From Bordetella sp. LUAb4 (GTDB taxonomy: Bacteria; Pseudomonadota; Gammaproteobacteria; Burkholderiales; Burkholderiaceae_B), in NCBI RefSeq assembly GCF_021325795.1, contig NZ_JAHPZX010000004.1:620001-684000 (forward strand): DNA of 64,000 nt, in the 5' to 3' direction. Made by a program: the position numbers and the translations under genes. Position 1 is the first letter of the stretch; each line of letters starts with the position of its first letter. The notes below the pieces were generated by a model. That model was given only the letters and a program-made list of their open reading frames with translations. It did not search any database and was not told the origin of the DNA. Shown here piece by piece: positions 8,992-17,374 of this stretch.

Positions 8992-9549
8992 CTACGCGCG
9001 CGCCTTCGACGATGTCTTGGCGGCTTTTGCCGTTTTCGCGGTTCGGGATGGGGTGGGGGCGTCCGCCGGCGCCTTGGCCTTGCTCTGGCAAGCCGGGCAG
9101 ATTCCATACAAGGCCAGCGCGTGGCGCTGCAGGATATACCCCAGCTGATTGGCCACCGCCTTGTGGCGGGCGATCATGGGGGCGTCGGTGAATTCGTCCA
9201 CGCGGCCACAGGTGATGCACACCATGTGGTCATGCGGCTGCCCCGCATTCAGCTCATAGGTCACGCGCTCGGCGTCGAAACGGCTGCTGGACAGGACGCC
9301 CGCTTCTTCGAACTGCTGCATGACCCGGTAGACCGTGGCGATACCCAGGTCCACTTTGTTTTCCAGCAGCCGCCGGAACATCTCGTCGGCACTGAAATGC
9401 GCTACCGCGGTGCGTTCGCCGGTGCGCGCCGAGGCGTCCGACATGCTTTGCTGCGCCTCGTGAAAAACTTCCAGTATGGCTACCCGGGGCGTTGTCACCC
9501 GCATGTTCAGACTGAGCAACTCAGCCCGTATTTGGTCCTTCAAGCTCAT
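8992..9549 (-). CDS. Fur family transcriptional regulator with extended Ala/Lys/Ser tail
   Basis: The 185-residue Fur-family repressor has an N-terminal winged helix (MRVTTPRVAILEVF, then GIATVYRVMQQFEEAGVL). The metal and dimer region includes PHDHMVCITCGRVDEF and a C-terminal CPAC. Two features are unusual. About 15 extra residues (SMSDASARTGERTAVAH) lie between helices of the DNA-binding domain. A tail of some 30 residues is rich in Ala, Lys, Ser and Thr. Its position between the exporter and phosphopantetheinyl transferase genes suggests local control of iron acquisition. Whether it is the housekeeping Fur or a paralogue cannot be told here. Confidence 0.92.
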   Translation of the reverse strand: MSLKDQIRAELLSLNMRVTTPRVAILEVFHEAQQSMSDASARTGERTAVAHFSADEMFRRLLENKVDLGIATVYRVMQQFEEAGVLSSSRFDAERVTYELNAGQPHDHMVCITCGRVDEFTDAPMIARHKAVANQLGYILQRHALALYGICPACQSKAKAPADAPTPSRTAKTAKAAKTSSKARA

Positions 9550-9692
9550 AGATCTAGAACGCTAAATAGAACTGTGCATTGTTTTTGCGGCTCGGCGACC
9601 ACCGCGAACACCTTCATTTGCCGGCAAGCTTAACATTCGCGTGCCATGCCAGCGCGGAGATTGCTGCAAGATCCTCGTATAAGGACACGAAA

Positions 9693-10433
9693 TCAAAGGC
9701 CCGGCCACTCGGGTATTCCCTCTGCCGGCGCGGCCGGCCCGCTGGCCACGCAGCCAATATAGCCTGAAATGTCCTTCAGCCAATACAAAGTTACCGCTGC
9801 CGCGGACGCGAACCGCGTGTTACCGCGCACATCCGGCGACTGCGGGCCGTCCCGGACCAGGTCGATATCCAGTGCCTGCAATCCTTCCGTGATGCCCAGG
9901 CCCAAGGTCTTGAGCACGGCCTCCTTGGCGGTCCAGCAGCGAAAAAAACGCGCGCAGGCCTCTTCCGCCCCGGTCGTCGCCGCGCAAGAATTCAACACAC
10001 GCGTTTCCTCGTCGGTGCACACCAGGGGCACGAGTCCGCGCCATTCGAAGCCTGGCTTGATGTATTCGATATCCACGCCCACGATATGGGTTCGCGATAT
10101 CGCGATCAACGCTTCATGGTGGGCATGCGACACATTGAAGGACAGCGCGCCGCCGGTCGGCGGTGCCAGCTCCGGACGGCCAAACGGGCCCGCGCCAAAC
10201 CGCAGGTCGGCGCCCCGCGTGCCCACATAGGCGCCAAGTAATTCCCGCAGCACCGAGCGCGTAAAGGCAAAACGGATACGGTCCGATGCGCGCAGAAAGC
10301 GACCGGCTCGTGCGCGCTCATCTTCGTCCAGGTAAGGGTATTCAGCCGCCGTGTCGGGTATCGCCACGCGCCAGACATCGACGCCGTCGGGCCAACGCCC
10401 CTCGGCAGGCAGCAAAACGGCCCTCTCGCCCAT
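9693..10433 (-). CDS. 4'-phosphopantetheinyl transferase, Sfp type
   Basis: The 246-residue enzyme attaches the phosphopantetheine arm of CoA to NRPS carrier domains. Sfp-type motifs are FNVSH (about 98-102), GVDIE (about 118-122, Mg2+ ligands) and WTAKEAVLK (about 167-175). Length matches the family. It lies upstream of the Fur gene on the same strand with a 143-bp gap and diverges from the rhomboid gene. It is the natural activator of the NRPS at the left edge. Confidence 0.95.
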   Translation of the reverse strand: MGERAVLLPAEGRWPDGVDVWRVAIPDTAAEYPYLDEDERARAGRFLRASDRIRFAFTRSVLRELLGAYVGTRGADLRFGAGPFGRPELAPPTGGALSFNVSHAHHEALIAISRTHIVGVDIEYIKPGFEWRGLVPLVCTDEETRVLNSCAATTGAEEACARFFRCWTAKEAVLKTLGLGITEGLQALDIDLVRDGPQSPDVRGNTRFASAAAVTLYWLKDISGYIGCVASGPAAPAEGIPEWPGL

Positions 10434-10467
10434 CTCGACCTCCCCATGTATTCTTGCAATCCGCCCC

Positions 10468-10486
10468 CATTATGATAACGGCACTC
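10468..10486 (-). promoter_or_regulatory. Weak Fur-like half-site between the PPTase and rhomboid genes
   Basis: The stretch CATTATGATAAC matches the left half of the Fur consensus well, but the right half is poor (about 11 of 19 overall). It is 35 bp upstream of the phosphopantetheinyl transferase start, so iron control is possible but weakly supported. Confidence 0.25.
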
Positions 10487-10512
10487 AAATGCCACCCCGA
10501 AGGATATTCCTC

Positions 10513-11835
10513 ATGCCATCACCGGGCCGCACCCCGCTGTTTTTCGTCCTGCGTGCGAGCAAGATCACCATCCTGCTGGTCATCGCCAACATCGCCGTCT
10601 ATGCCGGCCTGGGACTGCTGGACACCCGCGCGTTCGAATCGCTCAGCCAAAGCTCTTTCCTGATCGACTGGGGCGCCAATGTCCCGCCGCTGACGCTGTC
10701 GGGCGAGTACTGGCGCCTGTTCACCTCCATGTTCCTGCACGTCGGCTTCGCTCACCTGGCCATGAACATGCTGGCCTTGTGGTCGCTGGGCATCGTGCTG
10801 GAAGCACGTATGCGCTGGCCGGTGTTCCTGGGTATCTACCTGTTGTCCGGACTTTGGGGCAGCCTCACCACCGCGCTGTGGAACCAGGATGTGCTGATGA
10901 TCAGCTGCGGCGCATCGGGCGCGATACTCGGCTTGTTTGGCGCCGCCCTCGCCTACGCCCTGGCTGACCGCAACAGCGGCCGCGCGCACTTCCCGATGAA
11001 GAACCTGGTGATGAGCCTGGTGCTGACTTTTGCCGCCGGCACGGTTTTCTCCATCGACAACGCGGCCCATCTGGGCGGCCTCGCCGCCGGCTTCGTGCTG
11101 GCGCTGGTGGCGCGCTATTGCGAGGATTTGCGTCCGGGGCGCGCCGCCGGGATATTGCTGCTTACCGCGATCGTCGCCGCGGCAGCGCTGGCGGGTGTCT
11201 TCCTGGACAGGCAGGACAAGGATATGAGCGACAAGCTGGCCATCGCACGCCTGCATGCCACGCTCAGGCATATCGGCTTGGGCGAACCGGCCTACGCGCT
11301 GGATGGCGCGCCGATGCTGGATGGCTGCATCGCCGGCGTGCTGCAGAACGGTGAAGCGGATAGCGGCCTCACGCCGGCACAAGCCGCCGCCAAGGTCAGC
11401 CCGCAAGCCCTGCACCAGTGCGCTGAGAGTGGCGAAAGCCGCCTGGAACTGCTGGCCAGGTTCCTGCCGCGCGAATACGCCAAGTGCCAGGCCCAGGCGG
11501 CCGACCTGCGCGCACGCGTGACCCAGGCGCCGATCCAGAAGGGGCTGGAGGTCATCGAGCACTATTGCGCGACCCGTCCGCCGGTCTATCAGGCCGTGTT
11601 CGCCGAGGCGCCGCAGGGCCTGGACCTGCCAGCCGTGGCGCGGGCGCGTACCGCTGTCGAGGAATTGCTCAACGGCAATGCGCCCGATTCACCTGACCGT
11701 ACCTATGGCGAACCCTTGACCATCGATGACGAGTATCCGTCGTATGCCACCGTTACGCTGCTCAATAGCGCGGGGGAGATGGCGACTGGCGTGGTCGAGG
11801 AGTCCGGCTGCCCGTACTGGTCTTGCAAGCGCTGA
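10513..11835 (+). CDS. Rhomboid family intramembrane serine protease with C-terminal extension
   Basis: The 440-residue protein has a rhomboid core in the first ~205 residues and a ~200-residue soluble C-terminal region that I do not recognise. Catalytic features are HVGFAHLAMN (His81 and Asn85), CGASGAILG (nucleophile Ser135) and AAHLGGLAAGF (general base His186). The start at 10513 is chosen because GAAGGA lies 8 bp upstream; an in-frame ATG at 10489 and a longer open frame reaching 10351 overlap the divergent gene. Rhomboids cleave transmembrane substrates; the substrate here is unknown. Confidence 0.9.
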   Translation: MPSPGRTPLFFVLRASKITILLVIANIAVYAGLGLLDTRAFESLSQSSFLIDWGANVPPLTLSGEYWRLFTSMFLHVGFAHLAMNMLALWSLGIVLEARMRWPVFLGIYLLSGLWGSLTTALWNQDVLMISCGASGAILGLFGAALAYALADRNSGRAHFPMKNLVMSLVLTFAAGTVFSIDNAAHLGGLAAGFVLALVARYCEDLRPGRAAGILLLTAIVAAAALAGVFLDRQDKDMSDKLAIARLHATLRHIGLGEPAYALDGAPMLDGCIAGVLQNGEADSGLTPAQAAAKVSPQALHQCAESGESRLELLARFLPREYAKCQAQAADLRARVTQAPIQKGLEVIEHYCATRPPVYQAVFAEAPQGLDLPAVARARTAVEELLNGNAPDSPDRTYGEPLTIDDEYPSYATVTLLNSAGEMATGVVEESGCPYWSCKR

Positions 11836-11836
11836 A

Positions 11837-13216
11837 TCAGACCGGGGCCTTCTCGCCCAGATCCCAGTACAGCCCGGCCATGATGGCCATGCCCTCGCGC
11901 GCAATGGCCACCGGCAGGTGCTCATTGGGCGCGTGCTGCGAGCAGCCCGCGTAGGAATGCGGCACCCACAGCGTGGGCATGCCCAAGGCATCGCTGAAAC
12001 AGTGATTCGGTAACGTCCCACCCAGATTGGGCAGAATCGCCGGCTTCTTGCCGGTGGTCTCGGCAATCGATGCCGCGGCCCACTGCACCCACGGATGATC
12101 CGGATCCAGCCGCGTGGCCGGCGCGATGTCCTGGCGCGGGCTGGTCAGCTCGATCATGGTGTAGCCCAGGCGATCCAGGTGGCGGCGCAAGGCCGGCACC
12201 ACTTCTTCGGGATCGACGCCCACGCAATAGCGCAACTGCATGCGCGCCCAGGCGCGCGGCGGAATCGCATGCACCGGCTTGTCCGGATTGCCGCAAACGA
12301 AGGCCAGCACTTCGGCCGAACTCCAGCCATAGACTTTTTCCGCCGCCGTGAAGCCCGGCTCGCCCCAGTTCGGATCGATCGCCGGCCCGTCGGCCATGTC
12401 CAGCGAACAATCCGCCAACGCGCGCCGTACCGAATCTGGCAGCTCCGCCGGCATCCATTCAGGCACCAGGATCTTGCCGGTCGGTCCCACGATGGTGGCA
12501 ATCGCATTGGCCAGCTGGATGCCTGGGTTGGACAGCAGCCCGCCCCAGTTGCCCGAGTGGTGGCCACCCTCGCGCGCGTTGATCTCCAGGTCGACGTTGA
12601 TGATGGCGCGCGAGCCCATGAACAGCGTCGGCCGCTCGGCCAGCAGGCGCGGGCCGTCGGAGGCGATCAAGACATCGCCACGCAGCAAATCGCGGTGCGT
12701 CTCGCAGACTTCGAACAGGCCGGGCGATCCCATTTCTTCGCCCATCTCGATCAGATACTTGACGTTGAAGCCCAGCTTGCCGCGGGTTTCCAGCACGCAT
12801 TTGAGCGCGGCCAGGTTGATCGAATGCTGCCCCTTGTTGTCGGCCACGCCGCGGCCGTACCAGCGGTCGTTCTTGAGCGTCAGTTCCCAAGGATTGAGTG
12901 CGTCGCGCCAGCGCCCTTCCATCCCGGGCACCACGTCGCCGTGGCCATAGGAAAAGACGGTGGTCAACGCCGGATCCTCGATGCGTTCCGCGAAAAGAAA
13001 CGGCCCTTTGGCGCGCGGATGCTCCAGCACCTGACAAGTGAAGCCCAGGGCTTGCAGCGTCGGCCGCATCTCGCTGTCCAGGTACGCTCGCAGTTCGGCG
13101 GCCCGCTCGGGATTCTGGCTTTCGGTCGGCTGCGCCACCCGGCGCGCCACGTCGGCGAACAGCGTGCCGTCATCGAAGTATTGCTGCGCGCGATGGATGG
13201 CTGCGCTACGAGTCAT
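11837..13216 (-). CDS. M20 family metallopeptidase
   Basis: The 459-residue zinc peptidase of the M20/ArgE/DapE clan has the metal-binding GHGDVVPG near residue 90, RGVADNKGQ (second Asp), the catalytic glutamate pair in MGEEMGSPGLFE and a C-terminal histidine region. Family members act on dipeptides or N-acyl amino acids. Its start overlaps the stop of the Dpp-type ATPase gene, so it is the last gene of the peptide-uptake operon. It probably hydrolyses the imported peptides in the cytoplasm. Confidence 0.92.
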   Translation of the reverse strand: MTRSAAIHRAQQYFDDGTLFADVARRVAQPTESQNPERAAELRAYLDSEMRPTLQALGFTCQVLEHPRAKGPFLFAERIEDPALTTVFSYGHGDVVPGMEGRWRDALNPWELTLKNDRWYGRGVADNKGQHSINLAALKCVLETRGKLGFNVKYLIEMGEEMGSPGLFEVCETHRDLLRGDVLIASDGPRLLAERPTLFMGSRAIINVDLEINAREGGHHSGNWGGLLSNPGIQLANAIATIVGPTGKILVPEWMPAELPDSVRRALADCSLDMADGPAIDPNWGEPGFTAAEKVYGWSSAEVLAFVCGNPDKPVHAIPPRAWARMQLRYCVGVDPEEVVPALRRHLDRLGYTMIELTSPRQDIAPATRLDPDHPWVQWAAASIAETTGKKPAILPNLGGTLPNHCFSDALGMPTLWVPHSYAGCSQHAPNEHLPVAIAREGMAIMAGLYWDLGEKAPV

Positions 13217-14220
13217 GATGTGGTCTCCTCAAGCAATGGGAAATGGCAGACATGGCGATGCGCGGCGCCCGCCACGGGCGGCGTCTCTAGCGCGCAGGTC
13301 TCTTGGGCGCGCGGGCAGCGCGGATGGAAGGCACAACCCGACGGCGGATGCAGCGGGCTGGGAAATTCTCCCGACAGGGGTATGTCCGGCAGGCCGGCAC
13401 CCGGCGTCGGTGCCAGCACCGAATTCAGCAAGGCGGCGGTATAAGGATGGCGCGGGGCGTTGAACACAGCGTCGGTCGCGCCCTCCTCCACCACCGCGCC
13501 CAGGTACATGACGGCCACACGATCGACCAGATGATGCACGACGGCCAGGTTGTGGCTGATCAACACCATGGTCAGATTGAAATCGCGCTGCAGGCCGCTG
13601 AGCAGATTGAGAATCTGGGACTGCACCGACACGTCCAGCGCGGAAGTCGGCTCGTCGCACACCAGGATCTCCGGCTCGCCGATCAGGGCGCGGGCGATCG
13701 CCACGCGCTGGCGCTGGCCGCCCGACAATTGGCCGGGATAGGCGTTGAGCAGATGCGGCGGCAGGCCCACCGCATGGGCGATGTCAGCGACCTTGCGGGC
13801 ACGCACGGCGGCGCGTTCGCCACGCACTTCCAGCGTCGCGCCGATGATGGCCGCCACCGTCATGCGCGGATTGAGCGAGGAATACGGGTCCTGGAAGACA
13901 GGCTGGATCAGCCGCGCCCGCGCCAGGCGGTCATAGGCGGTGATGGGACGGCCGCCTACCAGCACCGTCCCGGTGGTCGGTGCCTCCATGCCCAGCAGCA
14001 GCTTGGCCAGCGTGCTCTTGCCGCAGCCGGATTCACCCACGAGGCCCAGGGTCTGGCCCTTGTAGACGTCCAGATCGACGCCACGCAAGGCCTGCAAGGT
14101 ACCGTGGGCCACTTTGTAATGGCGGGTCACCGCGCTGGCCCGCAACAAGGGTTGAGGCGGCATCACCCCGGACTGCGCCGGCGCGCCGGCAGCGGAAATG
14201 TCGTTAGTCAGAAAACTCAT
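13213..14220 (-). CDS. Peptide ABC transporter ATP-binding protein, DppF/OppF type
   Basis: The 335-residue ATPase of a peptide importer has Walker [10 protein letters not shown], signature LSGGQRQRV and Walker B EILVCDEPTSALD. The C-terminal oligopeptide-transporter extension contains cysteines (HPRCPRAQETC) like those that bind an iron-sulfur cluster in DppD/F proteins. The start at 14220 forms an ATGA overlap with the upstream ATPase gene; the frame stays open to 14295 inside that gene. It works with the other ATPase, two permeases and a binding protein upstream. Confidence 0.95.
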   Translation of the reverse strand: MSFLTNDISAAGAPAQSGVMPPQPLLRASAVTRHYKVAHGTLQALRGVDLDVYKGQTLGLVGESGCGKSTLAKLLLGMEAPTTGTVLVGGRPITAYDRLARARLIQPVFQDPYSSLNPRMTVAAIIGATLEVRGERAAVRARKVADIAHAVGLPPHLLNAYPGQLSGGQRQRVAIARALIGEPEILVCDEPTSALDVSVQSQILNLLSGLQRDFNLTMVLISHNLAVVHHLVDRVAVMYLGAVVEEGATDAVFNAPRHPYTAALLNSVLAPTPGAGLPDIPLSGEFPSPLHPPSGCAFHPRCPRAQETCALETPPVAGAAHRHVCHFPLLEETTS

Positions 14221-15401
14221 GGGGCCGCCTCGGGTGCCGTGCCTGCCACGGCCATTTCTTCCGCCACGGCAGTACCTTGGGTATGACGTTGCCATGCATC
14301 GGCGGCGCGCCCGCTGCCATCGGCCGGCAACACGCAGCGCATGGCGTGGCTGACATGGGGGTCGCCCGACCCGGCCGCAGCGCGCAAGGCGACAGGCCCG
14401 GCCGCACAGGCCGCGCTTGCATACGGGCAGCGCTCGATGAAGCCGCAGCGCGTCAACTCGCCCGTCTGGCGTGGCACCACGCCGGGGATGTAGCCCAGCA
14501 GCTCGCCCCGTCGCGTCGCGCCGGGCACGGGAATGGAGCGCAACAAGCCTTCGGTGTAGGGATGCAGCGGCCGTGTCAGTACGTCCTCGCAGCTACCGGT
14601 CTCCACCACCTGGCCCCCGTACATCACGGCAACCCGGTCGGCGATGCCCGCGACCACGCCCAGGTCATGGGTGATCAAGACCAGGCCAATGCCGGTCTCG
14701 CGCTGGATGCGCGCCAGCAAATGCAGGATCTGCGCCTGGATGGTGACGTCCAGCGCCGTCGTGGGCTCATCGGCGATGATCAGTTCCGGCTCGCACAGCA
14801 AGGCCATGGCGATCATGACGCGCTGGCGCAAGCCGCCGGACAACTGATGCGGGTACTGCTCCAGGCGTTGTTCCGGCGAAGAGATACCGACCTGGCGCAA
14901 CAGCGCCAAACAGCGCGCGATGGCGTCGGCGCGGCTGACCTTGCGGTGCTGGCGCAGCACCTCCACCATCTGATCGCCAATGCGATAACAGGGATCCAGC
15001 GCGGTCATGGGATCCTGGAAAATCATGGCCATGCGATTGCCACGCAGCTTGCGCCAACCGCGGTCGGACAGTCCCTGCAAGGTCGCGCCCTTGAGCGCGA
15101 TACGTTGCGCCGAAACGCGGGCGTGGCGTGGCAGCAGCCCCATGATGGCCAACGACGTCAGGCTCTTGCCGCAGCCCGACTCGCCCACGATGGCCAAGGT
15201 CTCGCCCGCCGCGACGTTCAAGTCGACGCCGCGCACCGGCCGCAGCAAGCCGTTGGTCGTGGGGATCTCCACCGCCAGGCCGCGTACATCCAGGACCGGT
15301 TCGCCCGCCGCCGCAGCCGGCAACGGCGTTTGCTTTTGCGTCTTCGTCTGAGCTTGCGTCTTCGTCTGCGCGTCTGTCTGCGTTCCCATCGCCCTGTTCA
15401 T
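14217..15401 (-). CDS. Peptide ABC transporter ATP-binding protein, DppD/OppD type
   Basis: The 394-residue ATPase partner has Walker A GESGCGKS, signature LSGGLRQRV and Walker [14 protein letters not shown]. It also has the C-terminal Cys-containing extension ([15 protein letters not shown]). The first ~30 residues are a low-complexity Gln/Thr/Lys-rich run, unusual for the family and probably disordered. A later start is possible, but no better ribosome site was seen. Its start overlaps the stop of the permease gene by 4 bp. Confidence 0.94.
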   Translation of the reverse strand: MNRAMGTQTDAQTKTQAQTKTQKQTPLPAAAAGEPVLDVRGLAVEIPTTNGLLRPVRGVDLNVAAGETLAIVGESGCGKSLTSLAIMGLLPRHARVSAQRIALKGATLQGLSDRGWRKLRGNRMAMIFQDPMTALDPCYRIGDQMVEVLRQHRKVSRADAIARCLALLRQVGISSPEQRLEQYPHQLSGGLRQRVMIAMALLCEPELIIADEPTTALDVTIQAQILHLLARIQRETGIGLVLITHDLGVVAGIADRVAVMYGGQVVETGSCEDVLTRPLHPYTEGLLRSIPVPGATRRGELLGYIPGVVPRQTGELTRCGFIERCPYASAACAAGPVALRAAAGSGDPHVSHAMRCVLPADGSGRAADAWQRHTQGTAVAEEMAVAGTAPEAAP

Positions 15402-16396
15402 GCCTTGCCCTCCGGCGCCGTGGCGTCACGCAGCGCGTCGCCCAGCATATTGATGGCCAGCACCAGCAGCACCAGCGCGGCGCCCGGTATCGCGATCAGA
15501 TACGGCCGGAACATCAGCTGATTCTTGGCCTCGGCGATCATCAGGCCCCATGTAAACAACGGCGGCTGCACGCCCAGGCCCAGGAAGGACAGCGTCGCTT
15601 CCAGCAGAATGGCATGGGCCATTTCAATCGAGGTCACGACCACCAGCGGCCCCGTCAGGTTCGGCAGGATTTCCTTGAACAGGATGCGCGGCGTGGAACT
15701 GCCGATGGCCCGTGCCGCGCCGATGAATTCACGGCCCACGATCAATTGGGTGGCGCTGCGCGTGACGATGGCAAAGCGATCCCACAACAGCAGGCCGATG
15801 ACCAGAATCAACAAGGGCAAGGAATTGCCCACCACCGCCACCACCACCAGCGCCACCAGGACCACCGGCAGGGTCAGGCGTATGGTCAGAATGAAATTGA
15901 CCACCAGGTCGACCCGCCCCCCCCAATAACCCGCGGCCACGCCCAGCGCCGTGCCCAGCGTGCCCGACACCAGCACGGTCAACACGCCGACCACCAGTGA
16001 AATGCGCGCGCCGTACAGCAGGCGGGCGAAGTAATCCCGGCCCAGCGCGTCGGTGCCGAGCAGATGCTCCCACGAACCTTTCGGCGCCCACACTGGCGGG
16101 ATCAGGCGCTTGCCCAGATCCTGCAAGGCCGGGTCCGCCGAGGTCAGCAGCGGCGCGAAGATGGCACAGAACAGGATGACCAGCAGGATGCCACCGCCAA
16201 ACCAGAAACCGCCATGGCGCAGCGCGCGCCGCACGGCAATCTGACGTGGCGATAGCGTATGTACGGCAGGCACGGCGCCCGGCAGCGGGGCCGGCAATGG
16301 GGCGGCCGGCGTTCCGGCGGCCGGCGCTCCGGCGACCGCCGCTGCGGTAGCCGTGGGCGGATTAGCATTGCCCGCCGGGGAAGCTTGCATAGTCAT
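15398..16396 (-). CDS. Peptide ABC transporter permease, DppC/OppC type
   Basis: The 332-residue inner-membrane permease has a Pro/Ala-rich N-terminal cytoplasmic tail of about 60 residues, then a first helix (GGFWFGGGILLVILFCAIF). The periplasmic loop with LGTDALGRDYFARLLYGARIS is characteristic of DppC. The EAA loop is near SSTPRILFKEILPNL. The start at 16396 is the first Met after the upstream permease stop (16398). It forms the import channel with the DppB-type gene. Confidence 0.94.
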   Translation of the reverse strand: MTMQASPAGNANPPTATAAAVAGAPAAGTPAAPLPAPLPGAVPAVHTLSPRQIAVRRALRHGGFWFGGGILLVILFCAIFAPLLTSADPALQDLGKRLIPPVWAPKGSWEHLLGTDALGRDYFARLLYGARISLVVGVLTVLVSGTLGTALGVAAGYWGGRVDLVVNFILTIRLTLPVVLVALVVVAVVGNSLPLLILVIGLLLWDRFAIVTRSATQLIVGREFIGAARAIGSSTPRILFKEILPNLTGPLVVVTSIEMAHAILLEATLSFLGLGVQPPLFTWGLMIAEAKNQLMFRPYLIAIPGAALVLLVLAINMLGDALRDATAPEGKA

Positions 16397-16397
16397 C

Positions 16398-17315
16398 TCA
16401 GGAAATCCGAATGCGCGGGTCGAGCATGGCATTGAGCAGGTCCGCCAGCAGTGTCAGCAGCGCATACACCACCGCGATCACCAGCAGGATGGCCTGCACC
16501 ACTTCGATATCCAGGCGCTGGATGGATTGCCAGGCCAGGTAGCCCAGGCCCTTGAGCGAGAACACCGTCTCGATGACGATGGAGCCGCCCAGCATATAAC
16601 CCAGTTGCACGGCCGACAGCGACACCACCGGAATGATGGCGTGCCGCAGGGCGTGGCGCAGCACCACGCGCCAGCGCGACAGGCCATAGGCACGCGCGGT
16701 TCGCACATGATCCGATTGCAGCGTCTCTATCATGCCGGACCGGGTCAGGCGCATGATGGCCGGCGCGGCGTTATAGCCCAGCGCCACCGCCGGCAACACG
16801 AAGTGCGCCCACGTCGATCCGCCGGAAACCGGCAGCCAGCGCAAGGTCACCGCGAAAACGAAGATCAGCAGCATGGCGAACACGAAGGACGGCAGGGCCT
16901 GCCCCGCCACCGCCAGCCACAGCGCGAAGCGGTCTATCAGCGTATTGGGCCGCAGTGCGGCCAGCACGCCCAGCGGAATCGACAGCAGCAGCGTGAACGC
17001 CAGCGCCATCAGGCCCAGACGTATCGTCACCGGCGCGTATTCAGCCAGCACCGGCTGCACGGGTGTGCGCAGATAGAAAGAACGGCCGAAATCGCCATGC
17101 AGCACCCGGCTTACCCAGTTGAAGTACTGCTCGGTCAGAGGACGGTCGAAGCCGTACACCTTGCGGATGTTGTCGACGTCCTGCTGCGTGGCGTTCTCGC
17201 CCGCCATTGCGACGGCGGGATCTCCCGCCAGATGGACCAGGGAAAATGCCACGATGGAAACCACCACCACCACCGCCAGCGTGACCAGCAGGCGCTTGAC
17301 TACGTAGGACAACAT
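16398..17315 (-). CDS. Peptide ABC transporter permease, DppB/OppB type
   Basis: The 305-residue permease opens with the DppB-like signature MLSYVVKRLLVTLAVVVVVS. The periplasmic segment contains YGFDRPLTEQYFNWV and HGDFGRSF, as in other DppB proteins. The EAA loop is around TARAYGLSRWRVVLRHAL. Six helices are expected. It is second in the operon, 59 bp after the binding-protein gene. Confidence 0.95.
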   Translation of the reverse strand: MLSYVVKRLLVTLAVVVVVSIVAFSLVHLAGDPAVAMAGENATQQDVDNIRKVYGFDRPLTEQYFNWVSRVLHGDFGRSFYLRTPVQPVLAEYAPVTIRLGLMALAFTLLLSIPLGVLAALRPNTLIDRFALWLAVAGQALPSFVFAMLLIFVFAVTLRWLPVSGGSTWAHFVLPAVALGYNAAPAIMRLTRSGMIETLQSDHVRTARAYGLSRWRVVLRHALRHAIIPVVSLSAVQLGYMLGGSIVIETVFSLKGLGYLAWQSIQRLDIEVVQAILLVIAVVYALLTLLADLLNAMLDPRIRIS

Positions 17316-17374
17316 GAGAGAAAACCGGCAGGGCCGCGCCTTTCGGCACGGCCCGGTTGTTCAACCCTGGAAAA

